Of a stretch of DNA of 54,999 nt, positions 14,917-27,601 are shown piece after piece; the first letter of the stretch is position 1, and each line of letters starts with the position of its first letter. The DNA comes from Chrysomallon squamiferum. Its lineage: Eukaryota > Mollusca > Gastropoda > Neomphalida > Peltospiridae. The stretch covers positions 18,485,940 through 18,540,938 of the forward strand of contig CM022677.1 in assembly GCA_012295275.1 (NCBI GenBank), in the 5' to 3' direction. The notes beneath the pieces are model-generated. The model had not been told where the DNA came from and did not search any database. It saw only the letters and a program-made list of their open reading frames with translations. A program made the translations under genes and the position numbers.

Positions 14917-16013
14917 TTATAATAAATATTTAATATGGTAACATAATGAACACATCTGTTTTTTAAAAATGATATCTAATATTTGAATATCTCATTACTG
15001 TTTAGTTTTTAATGAACTTTGACCTCACCTGACCTCGCCAAGTCAATTCCGCGTAGATATGCTGAGCGGTCATTCTCCCCATCAAAATGTGATTCAGAAT
15101 CTAAAAAAACAAATGACATGTATATATACATATATTTCGACGTTAATGTTTTTAAATCTCTCGGTCGATTCCGGTCAGTCGGAACACCTCGTCACATTCC
15201 GCTACGCTCATATTTCAAAGAAATGTACGAAATGTTCCGAATGTATAACGAGGTACGGAATCGACCGAGTTTTAACGAATCCCGCCTCTACAAAAATTTC
15301 AGTATTAGTCAGCGGTTAGCACGAAGTCGGGATTGTTTAGTTATTCACTGTCCACTGCGCGCAACACGTCTATTTATAGAACCTGGGATTTCCGCTCTGA
15401 TGAATAGAAATAGAATATATTAATGTTTATAGGATCACTGATAGCAAATCAATTCACAGTTCATACATTATTAACACGACCAGTCGGGCTAGTTAGAAAC
15501 AGTTGTGATTAGACTGAACCAGTCGTTTACTAGACAAAGTCGTTCAGACGTGCCTTACTGTCGAAGCCTGAATATATAGTTTAACACATACCTGTGTGTT
15601 TCCTGGGTGGTTTTTTTGTTATATGTGCATGTGTGTGTGTTTGTGTGTTTGTGTGTGTGTTTGTGTGTTTCTGTGTTTGTGTGTGAGTGTTCACACACAG
15701 TCAGAAAAAGAAACAGACAGACAGACAGACAGTGGCAGATAAGACACACAAAGAAAAAGAAATGATTTTTAGATTTTTGAAATCTTCTCGTGTCACAAAT
15801 GTCAGTTTTTAGTTTTGAATGTATTAAGAACATTAATGTATATTAAGAATGATTTACTACTCACGTTTGGCTCTCTCTTGCTGGTACTGTGTTTCTACAA
15901 ACTGCGAATAAATAGAATTGTAGAAAAGAATCAACATATTTTGGTCCATATGTAAGAACATACATACAAACATACATACATACAACATCAACAACAGAAA
16001 CAACAAACATAAC

Positions 16014-16072
<59 letters not shown>

Positions 16073-16094
16073 TAATAATAATAATAATAACAAC

Positions 16095-16129
<35 letters not shown>

Positions 16130-16601
16130 CCTTTGTTACGATGTCGATCAGGTTTCGGTCACGACCAGCACAGCAGATATTTCCATCTTCTCGAACGTCG
16201 AAGTCGTAGATGTTGTCAGTTTTGTCGTTGTCGGTGAGATAAACGTCTTTGCACGGAAAGCAGACGTCGTCGTCCCATTGCACAACGGTTTGACGTTGTG
16301 ACTGCACCCGTGGTGTAGTGAATGTTAGAAATACAACGATCACCAGAAAGATGTCGATGAAAAGAAAAAGGACACTGACCTCTGTCCAGAATTTGTTTTT
16401 CTCTTTTTCTGTGACTTTCTCTTTGTTACATTTTTCTCGCACTTTTTCTCTTGGCATAAATTTTGTGTCAGGATTGAGAAAACTTTCAAAATTTTCTTCT
16501 CCATTTGGTTTGATGAGTGGCTCGTCACTGCTACCTGGATTATGCCTTTCTCTCTGTCTCTCTTCTTTGTTTTGTAACAAACTTTCGTTGTTATGATCCA
16601 T
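14320..16601 (-). CDS. TNF-superfamily ligand B, complete, 4 exons, 322 aa
   Basis: Exons: 16601-16131, 15901-15865, 15100-15029 and 14708-14320. All introns are GT-AG and the phases (0, 1, 1) match, giving 322 residues. Residues 1-70 form a charged cytoplasmic tail. Residues about 75-94 are a single transmembrane helix (VLFLFIDIFLVIVVF), so the protein is type II. C114/C117 (CFPC) and C143/C144 (ICCA) lie in the stalk. The TNF homology domain starts about residue 178 (SAYLRGIDLA). It continues through ILHW, the strand KMMYKDGRIQVKTPGTCFIY and AHLVF, and ends GALFELKADDSIEL...NFGIYCFQ. These match the family's W, DG, G-x-Y-x-IY-x-F and FG positions. The ATG is supported by the aligned start of gene A. 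Receptor binding as a trimer is family knowledge; the specific role is unknown. Confidence 0.85.
14712..14772. repeat. (TAA)n abutting the exon 4 acceptor of gene B
   Basis: On the gene strand this reads (ATT)n running straight into ttcag at the acceptor, so the microsatellite stands in for an ordinary polypyrimidine tract. Gene C has a shorter run at the same place. Confidence 0.9.
15160..15269. repeat. Foldback (inverted repeat) in TNF intron 2, gene B copy
   Basis: The arms CTCGGTCGATTCCG (15160-15173) and CGGAATCGACCGAG (15256-15269) are perfect reverse complements. Weaker complementarity continues inward (cctcgt with acgagg). A transcript of intron 2 could form a long hairpin. The gene A copy (about 1-67) and gene C copy (30365-30474) have mismatched arms. 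Confidence 0.8.
16012..16126. repeat. (TAA)n microsatellite at exon 1 donor of gene B
   Basis: About 115 bp, roughly twice the length of the gene A run. It starts within six bases of the donor of exon 1. Confidence 0.9.
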
Positions 16602-16800
16602 TTCTTTTTTATCTCAGAAAACGTGTATGTGGCTCAGATACAAACTGCGAACTGTGATTGTCCGTTAGATGTGTCTTTTAAAATGTTTTCTGTTGAAATG
16701 TTTAAGCACGATATGGTCTATCCAATCAGTGGATCGGATCAGATATACAACTTTGCCAATTATTTCTGAGTGACTTGACAATAAACTAAAATACCCAGTT
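16602..16800. other. 5' flank of TNF-like gene B
   Basis: The segment next to the ATG is alignable with the flanks of genes A and C (tctcagaaaac, gatacaaactgcgaactg). It probably holds the promoter or 5' UTR, but I see no convincing TATA box or initiator. Confidence 0.35.
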
Positions 16801-17930
16801 GACTAAATTACAGTCTGCATGTGAAGCTAGACATTTGACGTAACGCTCTAGACCACGTGACACTAGGACTAGTGACCAGTGATATCAATTCAGGCAGTCA
16901 GTCAAGTGGGATAAATGTTTTGTTTGTATCTGTTTATTGTAGGGATTATTGGTTCAATTCAGTTCATTATTACTGTAATCTTTACAGCCTATTGGTACAC
17001 TTTGTCAATAAAAATGCAAGAAGTACAGAGAGTGATAGAATAATTTAAAAAAAAAAAAAAAAAAAAAAATTGGAGAATATAAATAATATAGAACAACAAT
17101 CCATTACTGAGATATTGGTAAAAGGGAGAATTCAGTATTTGATGCATTTTAATGATCTAGTTGTAAGAATAAACATTTAGTAAAAAAGCGTTAATATTAA
17201 TTGTTTTGTTTGAACGTACCTTTAGATGTTCATTGATACGTTTGCACCTGAGCATGGTACGGTTGTGAAGAGATTGTATAGTTGAAATTAGTTACTAAAC
17301 TTTAAGAATGTTCTGTACGAACACGAGTGTCACATTACCTAATATGTGAAGAGTCACAAGTCGTCTGTAACAGTAAACTCATAAAAAAAAAAATCTATAA
17401 ATAGTAATAACTAAAAAATACAAGTAAAAGATTTATTTATTTATTTATTTAATTTTATTTTTATTAATTTTTATTTATTAATTTATTATTTTTAACGGTT
17501 ATGGTTCATTTCATATACACTTGAAAGAACAAAAAAAAGAAGAAGATAAAACCTTATTTTTACAATTTACAAGTTCTTGAAAGAGACTTTTTTTTCTTTT
17601 TAGGCGTCTGTATGTCTGTGTATCTATGTGGTTGTATGTCAGAATCAGTGCGTGACTGCACACACGCACATACATTTACACACTAAAAGGGCCTCGCTTT
17701 GGCAGCGAGATATTTTCACAAAACAGCTTTAAAGATGTAACACTTATTTTTAGAACTGCCATTAGTGTAATAGACCAGAAACTAAATATATTTATATAAT
17801 ACGTTACAGACATCAGAAATTAAGTTTTGAAAAGAACCAGTAGAAGATAGTACTTATCGTATAATGTTTAATCGTAATTTAAAATTTATATCGGTGATCC
17901 TTGCTAATGATTTTTTAACACATGGAAACC
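16800..17930. repeat. Spacer block P, copy 3
   Basis: Same order of landmarks as the copies at 1640 and 3490, with a poly-A run of about 24 bases at 17046-17069 not present in the others. Non-coding. Confidence 0.75.
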
Positions 17931-17989
17931 AAATTATTTAAAATTATTTTTACTGTTTTTATATCAAATCATAGTGAAGTTTCTTTTAG

Positions 17990-17994
<5 letters not shown>

Positions 17995-18035
<41 letters not shown>

Positions 18036-18145
18036 CTGTGTGTGTATATTTGTGTGTGTATGTCTGTGGGTGTTTGTCTGTATGTCTGTACTGGTGGCAC
18101 TCAACTGAACGGACTAGTAACAAACACACACACACACAAACAGAC

Positions 18146-18180
<35 letters not shown>

Positions 18181-18194
18181 CAAACACACACACA

Positions 18195-18226
<32 letters not shown>

Positions 18227-18233
18227 AACAAAC

Positions 18234-18268
<35 letters not shown>

Positions 18269-18306
18269 AAACACACACACACACAAACACACAAACACAC
18301 ACACAA

Positions 18307-18405
<99 letters not shown>

Positions 18406-18423
18406 CACACACACACAACACAA

Positions 18424-18474
<51 letters not shown>

Positions 18475-18570
18475 AACACACAGACACACACAAACACACA
18501 CACAAACACACACAGACACACAGACACACACACACACAAACACACAAACACACAGACACACACAGGCACA
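17995..18570. repeat. (TA)n, (GT)n and a 450-bp (CA)n/(ACAAAC) array
   Basis: TA dinucleotides (17995-18022) and GT-rich sequence are followed from about 18120 by CACA runs broken by AA at irregular intervals. All three frames on both strands stay open (Thr-His or Cys-Val repeats), which explains the many long spurious open frames. The matching place in unit 1 (5070-5120) has only about 50 bp, so the array has expanded strongly here. Confidence 0.95.
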
Positions 18571-18746
18571 GTGGTATTTGACTCCTGGGTTTAGCACGTT
18601 CCGTGACCAAGCTCGTAACTCAAATTACTCTGCATTTCTTCGAAAACAGTAATTAGTAAGGCTTGTTATATTTTTTGTTCTCCGCAGAAATCACATACAT
18701 ATATATACGTATATAGACACAGCCACATACATGCAATATGTCATTA

Positions 18747-19311
18747 CAGTTTGATTTCAATTCCTCAGTAAACGAGCTCGTAACTCAATTTGCTCGTATA
18801 TTAAATTAATTTTTCCAAATGAAATTAATTGAAATACCATTAATTCGTTCTAGGCCCTCCAAAACCACCCCAACTTTTTTGAATAATAAAAATAAATGTG
18901 TGTATAAATGACATATACCGTATAGAAATAAAATAAAAGAGAATGTAAAGAAATAAATTGGTATTATATACTGTAGAGGGTTAGGGTTTCTCCATCTTTT
19001 CATGGACAGAGGTCCTCAGCTTACAAATTATTTTAACGCCTTTGGCTGGAGTTACAAACTTTATCAACTCCTTCTGTTTCAGTATGGTAATATCTTAAAA
19101 GTACTACGCCCGTACTGCCTAGCCATGTTGACTACACGCGCACGTCGCTCTTGCTTTTCTAAGACTTCATGCTTTAATTCAATGAACATCATCCGCTTCT
19201 TCTTCTCAGCACTGTCTTTTGCACTCACTTTCTTTGGATCCATGAAAATCTGGCAAAATACTGCACAAAACGCGAGCCATCACAACAGAGATGTTTCCAC
19301 AGTGAGGTAAC
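18747..19311 (-). mobile_element. Tigger/pogo-like DNA transposon, sister copy
   Basis: The minus strand from about 19243 reads MDPKKVSAKDSAEKKKR, then FIELKHEVLEKQERRARVV and NMARQYGRSTFKI. Here the KQE position is followed by Arg, not by the stop found in the copy at 6850-7414. A small deletion then shifts frame at KILPY*. The end at 18747 begins CAG after a TA dinucleotide, and contains tcagtaaacgagctcgtaac, typical of Tigger termini. The opposite terminus and the adjoining half of the C1GALT1-like exon have been lost in one deletion at about 19311-19325. Confidence 0.78.
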
Positions 19312-19324
19312 CACGTGAAGCAAA

Positions 19325-19435
19325 CGACGTGTTTTTAGTGGAGAGGAAGTGAAGTAAGTTTTCTACGATGACGTAAGTATCGTCGTCTGCTTCCATGAAC
19401 CAGTCGGCGTCGTTTAAGTGGTGTTTGTAGATGTA
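19325..19435 (-). pseudogene. C1GALT1-like: C1GALT1-like exon fragment, second copy, 3' truncated
   Basis: After the same acceptor (tctctgtcag) the minus strand reads [20 protein letters not shown] and continues [17 protein letters not shown], 37 residues. It then runs straight into Tigger-derived sequence. Compared with the copy at 7430-7708, Lys just before the DDD motif is Glu and RY is LH. This suggests relaxed constraint. It cannot encode a functional transferase. Confidence 0.75.
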
Positions 19436-19768
19436 CTGACAGAGAGAAAAAAGACAACAAAAAGTGTCACACGCACTAATGCGTGTTAAAAGTAGAAGAA
19501 ATGAAATGAAACGTTCAAGTTATTAGTTCATTTATTCGTCGATTAATTTTTTAATTTATTTATTATTATTATTATAATTTGTTTAGATTAATTCTTGGAT
19601 TTATTATTGTTGGTGACGTCGTGTTGTTGTTGTAGTAGTAGTAGTAAAAACAGCAACAATAATGAAAAGGAAGATTCACCTGATATGTTTCCATTTTTGG
19701 CAGGCTCGATTTATGTATGTTTACATATAATTAATTAATTAAAAAACACAAAACAAATCAACAACACC

Positions 19769-19831
<63 letters not shown>

Positions 19832-20860
19832 TACGATGAATTCAAATACATATAATGACAACACTATGTCACATATTAAACAAATAAATAAACTGTTTGT
19901 GTGTGTCATTTGAGCTTTCTTAATACACGTATAATCCAGTTTGGTTTAAAGAAACGTAACAATTATCAATACGATTTCAATTTCTGTCGAGTTTCCGGCA
20001 AGGGAAGTAACTCTCTTATCAAACGTTAAGCAAAGGAAAAAGACTGGTTATCCCGCCTGATCTCTTTCCAAACCGGTTTAATATATAACTGAAGCAATAT
20101 CCAAGGAGACTAATACAATTATAATAACGATTTCAGTATCATCGCTATTTGAAAAAATACTGCAAAGTCAACTACATAATAATACCTTTATTGTAAGGGT
20201 TTTAAAATATATGTCTGTACACACACACATACATACATACATACATATATATATATACTCTCGTATTTTAATAATTTATTATAAACGAAGGTTTAGTAAC
20301 AATGTTACGATGGTGGTAAATGGGAAAATACACTAATTGATGCATTTTAATAATCTTATTGTAATAATATGTATATATTAAAAAAGAGTTAACATGTTTT
20401 ATTTTGAGTGAACGTGCCTTTAGTAATTTGTTGTCTTACACTACCTGAGCGTGGTACCTGATTGAAAACTTTATTTTAATCTATAAATAGAATGTTTCAT
20501 TTGAATCGCGAAGTGACACGCATGACCTAGCAGGCATGATGGAAATAATTTACATTTTAAACACAGGAGATCGTGTTTTATATACATATATGATATCACG
20601 ATAATAAAAATAAAACAGACTTTACACACGTTAATCTTTTATTTAATATCAAAGGGGCAAGTATTCTATACTGTTATATTCTTTTTTTTTTTTTTTGTAT
20701 TTATTTATTTATTATTTATTTATTTATTATTTCTTTGTTTAATAAATATTCATGTAAGTTACAAAAGAGTTGAAAGGAATCAACAAAATATAAAAAATGA
20801 ATTAACAGCGGCTGTAAAACAGCCGAGAGATTGTCAGACAGAAGTACAGACCGGACAGAT
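19436..20860. other. Non-coding spacer, copy of 7709-9350
   Basis: Shorter counterpart of the unit 1 spacer. It contains (TAA)n at 19770-19830 and the conserved 19920-20180 segment. No gene seen. Confidence 0.6.
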
Positions 20861-22030
20861 AGACTGAGAGAGACAGAAAACGAAAGACACTGAGAGAGAC
20901 AGAGAAAGACAGAAAAAAGAAAGACACTAGAGAGACAAAAAAAGAAAGACACAGAGAGATACAGAAAAAGAAAGACACTGAGAGAGACAGAAAGAGAAAG
21001 ACACTGAGAGTGAGAGAAAGAGAAAGACACTAGAGAGACAGAAAAAGAAAGACACAAAGAGAGACAGAAAAAGAAAGACAAAGAGAAAGAGAGAGACAGA
21101 AAAAGAAAGACACTGAGAGAGACAGAAAGAGAAAGACACTAGAGAGACAGAAAAAGAAAGACACAGAGACAGAGAAAAAGAAAGCACTCAGAGAGACAGA
21201 AGAAGAAAGACACTGAGAGACAGACAGAAGAGAGAAAGACACTAAAAGAGAGACATAAAAAGAGACAAGAAAGAGAGAGAAAAAAAAAAAGACACAGAGA
21301 GAGACAGAAAAAGAAAGACACTCAGAGAAACGGAAAAAAAGACACTCACAGACAGAAAAAAAAAGAAAGACCCAGAGAACGACAAAGAAAGAGAAAAAAG
21401 ACACCAGAGAGACAGAAAAAAAAGAAAGACACAACGAGAGACAGAAAAAAAAGTCACCAGAGAAACAGAAAAGAAAAAGACTCAGAGAGACAGAATAAGA
21501 AAGACACTGAGAGAGAGAGAGAAAGAGAAAGACACAAGAGAGAGAAAAAAAAAAGACACAAGAGAGAGAGAAAAAGAAAGACACAGAGAGAGAAAGACAG
21601 AAAAAAAAAGAAAGACACAGAGAGACACAGAAAAGAAAGACACTGAGAGAGAGACAAAAAAAAGAAAGACACTAGAGAGAGACAGAAAAAAAAAGCACAG
21701 AGACAGTAAAAACAGAAAGACACACAGAGAGAGACAGAAAAAAAAGAAAAAGAAAGACACAGAGAGACAGAAAAAGAAAGACACTGAGAGAGAGAGACAG
21801 AAAAAAGAAAGACACTAGAGAGACAGAAAAAGAAAGACACTGAGAGAGACAGAAATAGAAAGAGACTGAGAGAGACAGAAAAAGAAAGACACAGAGAGAG
21901 ACAGAAAAAGAAAGACACTGAGAGAGACAGAAAAAGAAAGACACAGAGAGACAGAAAAAGAAAGAGACTGAGAGAGACAGAAAAAGAAAGACAGAGAGAG
22001 ACAGAAAAAGAAAGACACTGAGAGAGAGAA
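20860..22030. repeat. Purine-rich minisatellite, about 24-26 bp period
   Basis: About 1.17 kb of imperfect tandem units of the form gagacagaaaaagaaagaca followed by ct/ca and gaga. One strand is almost entirely purine with one or two C per unit. A small related array is at 24268-24470, and single-unit traces occur near 36360. Nothing similar lies at the matching place of unit 1 (about 9240), so it arose or expanded within unit 2. The Ser/Phe/Leu-rich open frames on the minus strand are artefacts of the array. Confidence 0.9.
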
Positions 22031-22440
22031 AGAAACAGTCAGAGAATTAAGGAGTAGTCAAAGATACTAAAGAAATAAAATGACAGAAAGAAGAAATAGC
22101 TAAGAAATATTTGTTCCTACAAGCTTATCTTTTTATATATTACTATTGGAAAAATGAAACAAAGAACGGATAAATGAACGAAAGACAAAATTACAAACAC
22201 AGAAAATAGTACAGCCAAAACAAATGACCATTTTGTTTCGTTATCACAATGAAGGTTTACAAGAACAACAATTATTTCTCAAAGTATTTAATGTACGAGC
22301 TGATTATACTTAATAGTCGAAAATAAATAAAAATAATGACTAAAAATAGAAAACAAATAAAAATAATAACTACTAATAGAGAATAAATAAAAATAATAAC
22401 TAATCATAGAAAAAATAAATAAAAATAATAACTTTCTTTT
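22030..22440. other. Non-coding spacer leading into block T
   Basis: Contains gtagtcaaagatactaaaga, which recurs at about 24490, and the tgaccattttgtttcgttat segment that recurs at 9640 and 24660. No gene. Confidence 0.5.
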
Positions 22441-23103
22441 GTTTTGTCTTTTTTTTGACGAACTGCTTTTAGATCGTTGTAGTGTTGTTTTCAACTGGTT
22501 GTGTTGTTTGATATTCTGCCTGACATTCTGTCTGAGCTATTTCACATTCATATTGCGCACACTATATTGAAGATTGTATCTTTACTCATATACTCAGACA
22601 AACACCTGCATACTTGAACAAAGCCTACTAAGTATTTGTAACTCGAAGAACCATATACCTCCAAAAATTGCGGCAGACTGAGTCATTAAGAACATAATTG
22701 AAACTATTGTTCTCTCGATACAAGACTTTTCAAGATATCGCTGTCATACGTCACCTAGCTAACATGTGACAAATTATAATGTCATTACGTCATTCGCTGA
22801 GGGAGACTGTAAATATACGTCAGAGTTTAACCTCGTCCTTATTAGTTGTTTGTTATACCACGACCTCTGCTGGCTCCAAGTCTTCCGCTTTACAGAGGTG
22901 AATTAACAATTATTCATACGGGGAGTTGACGTAGTCGTTTTCTAACACTGACTACCGTTTTGATCAGTAATCACTCGAGATAAAAAGATACTGCCAGCTC
23001 ATTTGAAATCTGTATAAAAAATATATACAGAAAAATGAAGGGTATAGAAATATATATTTATATTAGACAAATGTTTTAAAATTAAAAAAAAAAAAAATAA
23101 ATA

Positions 23104-23137
<34 letters not shown>

Positions 23138-24010
23138 GTAATAAGGATTAAATAAATATATATTTTTTATTAATTCTGAGAGCAGAAGTTATAGAAGAAT
23201 GAACAATTTTACAGTTCTTTTATAGTAATAAAATTTGTTATGCAATATATATATATATATATTTCTGTGTGTGAATATCCAGTATATATGTTATGTATCT
23301 ATATATCACTGATACGTATGTAAAAAAAGACGTTTTCTTTACTCAGTATTCTTCTTATTTTTCTTTAAAAAGTTTACTGAAAAAAGTAAGATCAGTGTCA
23401 TAATACTATTAAATAGTTTTTGTCTACTATAATAACCAAACAAAAACAACAATAATAACAACAAGTAATAATAATAACAATATTAACTAATTCATTTATT
23501 TATGTATTTATTTATTTATTTATTTATTTATCTATTTTTTCTTTATCGCCCTCTGTTATTATTTCGTATACACACTACCAAATAATAGTCTGATTATTAT
23601 TGTATATTGAATTTGCGTTAGTCTTTAAAAATAGCAGATCTTTTCAAAACGTGACTCAATTTTAAATTTGATACCTCACTGCAGATCTGCAGATACGTCT
23701 GTTAAGTCCAGGTGTTAGAGATCATGTTTCTTCTTTTCTTTATTCTGCACGTTGAAGCTAGTTTGAGAAAGGGAAGTGATCAACAATAATCACAGAGGAG
23801 GGTGACAGGGCCGGTACTGAGATTTGTAAACAATTAATGGTGATTTAATTTTTTGTTTTGGAGTTTTATAAATATAGAAGGATAATTAGACAGATAGACG
23901 CTTCGATAGAAACCTAACTGTAACACTGAAAACATTATAGTGGTAAAATGTCGTGATAATATATCAGATCAGTGATTAAAATAACAAATACAAATTTTAA
24001 ACTTTTTTAA
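22440..24010. repeat. Spacer block T, copy 2
   Basis: Matches 9980-11480 over its whole length with small indels, including the (TAA)n near 23105 and the ATTT-rich stretch near 23490. Non-coding. Confidence 0.75.
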
Positions 24011-24267
24011 TGATGCGCGGAATGACGTCACATAATGATAAAGTTTTCAAATGAAACAGAAGACCTACAAAATTAAAATATCTTAATTAATTAATTACAT
24101 AATGAACTACTACTACTACTACTACTACTACTACTGTTACTACTACTGTTACTACTAAAACAGCTAGTACTACTATCATCAGTATTTAATTTACTTATTA
24201 ATCAGTGGTCATTTATTTCTATAATATTGGAAAACGTATTTGTTGATTTAATTATTGATTTCTTTGT

Positions 24268-24327
<60 letters not shown>

Positions 24328-24470
24328 AGACAAAGAGAGACAAAAGTACAGAGGCGGACAGATAGACTGAGAGAAACAGAAAAAGAAAGACACAGAGAGA
24401 GACAGAAAAAGAAAGACACAGAGAGAGACAGAAAAAGAAAGACACTGAGAGAGAGAGAGAGAGAGAAAGA
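24268..24470. repeat. (GA)n plus short copy of the purine minisatellite
   Basis: About 55 bp of GA repeats followed by five to six units of the gacagaaaaagaaagacac repeat. It is probably the seed or an offshoot of the array at 20860-22030, because the flanking sequence (aattaaggagtagtcaaag) is the same after both. Confidence 0.85.
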
Positions 24471-25414
24471 AACATTCAAAGAATTAAGGAGTAGTCAAAG
24501 ATACTAAAGAAATAAAATGGCAGAAACAAGAAATAGCTAAGAAATATTTATGTTTTTATTTGTTAGTACGGGAAAAACGAAATTAAGTGAATGAAACAAA
24601 GAACGAATAAATGAACGAAAGACAACATCACAAACACAGAAAGTAGTACAGCCAAAACAAATGACCATTTTGTTTCGTTATCACATTCAAGGTTTTAGAA
24701 GAACAACAATTATTTCTCAAAGTATTTAATGTACGAGCTAATTAGACTTAGTAGTCAAAAATAAATAAAAATAATAATTAATAATAGAAAACAAATAAAA
24801 TAATAGCTAATTATAGAAAATAATAAAAATTATAGATAATAATCGAAAATTAATAAAAATACTAACTAATAATAGAAAAGAAATAAAAATATTAACTAAT
24901 CATAGTAAAAAAAAAGTAGAAGCAATAACTTTCTTTTGTTTTGTCTTTTTTTTTTTTTTGTCGAATTGCTTTTAGATCGTTGTAGTGTTGTCTTCAACTG
25001 GTTGTGTTGTTTGATATTCTGGCTGACAGCAACAGAGCTATTTCTCATTCCTATTGCGCACGCTATATTGAAGATTGTATCTTGACTTATATACTCATAC
25101 AAACACATACATACTTGTACAAAGCCTACTAAGTATTTGTAACTCGAAGATCCAATTACCTCAACTTGTTGCGGCAGACTGAGTAATAAAGATCATAATT
25201 CAAACAATTGTTCTCTCAATACAAGATTTTTGTAGATATCGCTGTCAAACGTCACCTAGCTAACCTGTGATACATTGTTTCAATCGTTGAAAATGGCAAT
25301 GTCGTTACTCATTCGCTGAGGGAGACTATAACTATACGTCAGAGTTTAATCTCGTCTTTATTAGTTGTTTGTTCATCTGCGCAATCTCACGAACTTTATT
25401 CGTCGCCTTCTTAA

Positions 25415-25420
<6 letters not shown>
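24470..25420. repeat. Duplicate of 22020-22870 (partial block T)
   Basis: The order of segments after the minisatellite at 22030 is repeated here: aattaaggagtagtcaaag, tgaccattttgtttcgttat, tagatcgttgtagtgttg, gatatcgctgtca. Unit 2 therefore contains an internal tandem duplication of roughly 2.4 kb. Confidence 0.65.
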
Positions 25421-25511
<91 letters not shown>

Positions 25512-26421
25512 GGGGGTCATTAAATATGTTTATCCCTGAATGTAACATAGGACAACACATACACAGAAACAGACATACACACATACATACATATACATAT
25601 ACACATTATCTTTCTACACCTAACTCAGTTTATTCTTGTTTCCATGGTTTCGTTGTTGGAGACAACATACATTGATATTAATATATAGCCAGGGTAGATA
25701 AGAAGATGACCTTAACCATGACCTTGTAATGAAAATACATAAGATTATCTAGTATTGATTTATTTTGTTTATAGTTGTTTGTTGTTGTTTTTTTAGGGTT
25801 TTTTCAGTTGTTGTTATTCTTTTGTTGTCGTGGTTGCTGAAAGGCGTACTTTAATGTTCAGTGGGAAAATGTTTGATTCAGTAAGTATAATAAGTAAGAC
25901 CTGTTATTATTATATTTCAGAAATCAGTTGGGTTTTACCCACCCAGCTGAAAATAGATTACTGGGATTTCCTGTGGTTCAAATGGTATGTTGCCAAAACT
26001 GGCAGTCTCCAGACTAGGTAAGCGGTGAGGTGTTCTAATCCGTCACGTGTACCCCACGTGTACCCCACGTGTACCCGGGAACACGGCTTCCTACTTGTCA
26101 GCTTGAGGTGGAGTACTTTCTGGGACATTTTGTTTGTAAAGTGTGACTGAATGTGTTTTCTTATTGAGGACAAAATACTGTTTAACAAAAGAACATCAGT
26201 TAAGGTGACGGAATACCAGTCAGTAAGGGTGAGCAATAAAATGCCAGAAATGGAACAACTGGCGTGTCCAGTTAAGATGTGTTATAATCTCACTGCCAGA
26301 TTCGGGAATAAACCGTTCAAATGTGACTGTCAAAGGTTTGATATTTTATCAGTGTATATGATAACCTCATTTTATTAAACACCTTTAAATAAAACTAATC
26401 TAATTTAATAATAAATCAGTA

Positions 26422-26514
<93 letters not shown>

Positions 26515-26553
26515 AACTCATATTCATTCTATCATCTCTATCTCTTTATATTC

Positions 26554-26640
<87 letters not shown>

Positions 26641-26683
26641 CATCTCTCTCTCTTCTATTCATTCTATCATCTCTCTCTCTCTC

Positions 26684-26763
<80 letters not shown>
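25421..26763. repeat. Cluster of (CT)n arrays and duplicated spacer
   Basis: CT arrays lie at 25422-25506, 26424-26515, 26558-26637 and 26690-26763. The piece 25600-25880 is repeated at 27005-27330, and 25910-26140 is repeated at 28140-28340. The duplicated piece contains a splice-acceptor-like ttatatttcag and later aggtaagc, but the interval between them has stops in all frames. I see no gene. Confidence 0.7.
26044..26076 (+). repeat. Three tandem CACGTGTACCC units
   Basis: An 11-bp unit in three exact copies, each with a CACGTG E-box core. The same trio, with the last unit ending in CT, occurs at 28259-28291. Confidence 0.85.
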
Positions 26764-26766
<3 letters not shown>

Positions 26767-27545
26767 TTCTCTGTCGAAAACTATGTAACAAAGGGGAAAA
26801 ACCCAAAAAATACCAATCCAAGATAAGTCAGTCTAAATTTCACACTTGACTGAATTCTTTTTTGATCACGCAATACTCGATGTTTTTTTATTTTTTTTCG
26901 TTGCGTGTCCTGCTGGTTCGTTTCAGAGAATGTTATATATACACACACATACATACATACATATACACATAAACAGTTATATACACACATACATACATAT
27001 ACATATACACATTATCTTTCTACACCTAACTCAATTTATTCTTGTTTCCATGGTTTCGTTGTTGGAGACAACAGACATTGATAAAAATATATAGCAAGGG
27101 TAGATAAGAAGATGACCTTAATCATGACCTTGTAAATAAAATACGTAAGATTATCTAGTATTGATTTATTTTGTTTATAGTTGTTTGTTGTTTTTTATTA
27201 GGTTTTTTCTGTTGTTGTTATTCTTTTGTTGTCATCGTTGTTGTATTTCAAATACATAATATTTGTTTTCCTTGTGTGTCCAAGAAACGCAAGCTTTAAT
27301 GTTCAGTGGGAAAATGTTTGATTCAGAGAGCTGGATCAAGAATAAATAGTGCAGATGTTTTTGTAACAACGTTTAATACGTGTTTGTTTTTCTTTCTTTT
27401 TTTAATTATTATATTTTTATTTTACTTTCTAAATGTCCGTTTGTGTTTATTTCATAAATCTGTATCCCATTTATAATTCCTGTTCTTAAAAATTATTATT
27501 TAGTTTTTAAAATGTTATTAATTATTATTATTATCATGATCATGA

Positions 27546-27601
<56 letters not shown>

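Noticed and set aside
17986-18652. Open frames of 150-219 codons on both strands (Thr-His and Cys-Val repeats)
   Set aside because: They are translations of the (CA)n/(ACAAAC) array; all frames are open and there is no non-repeat domain.
20716-22018. Overlapping Ser/Phe/Leu-rich minus-strand frames resembling a membrane protein
   Set aside because: They are the purine minisatellite read on the pyrimidine strand; every frame gives a similar result.
25910-26030. Possible exon between tatttcag and aggtaagc
   Set aside because: All three frames contain stops, and the duplicate at 28160-28240 has lost about 60 bp of the interval.
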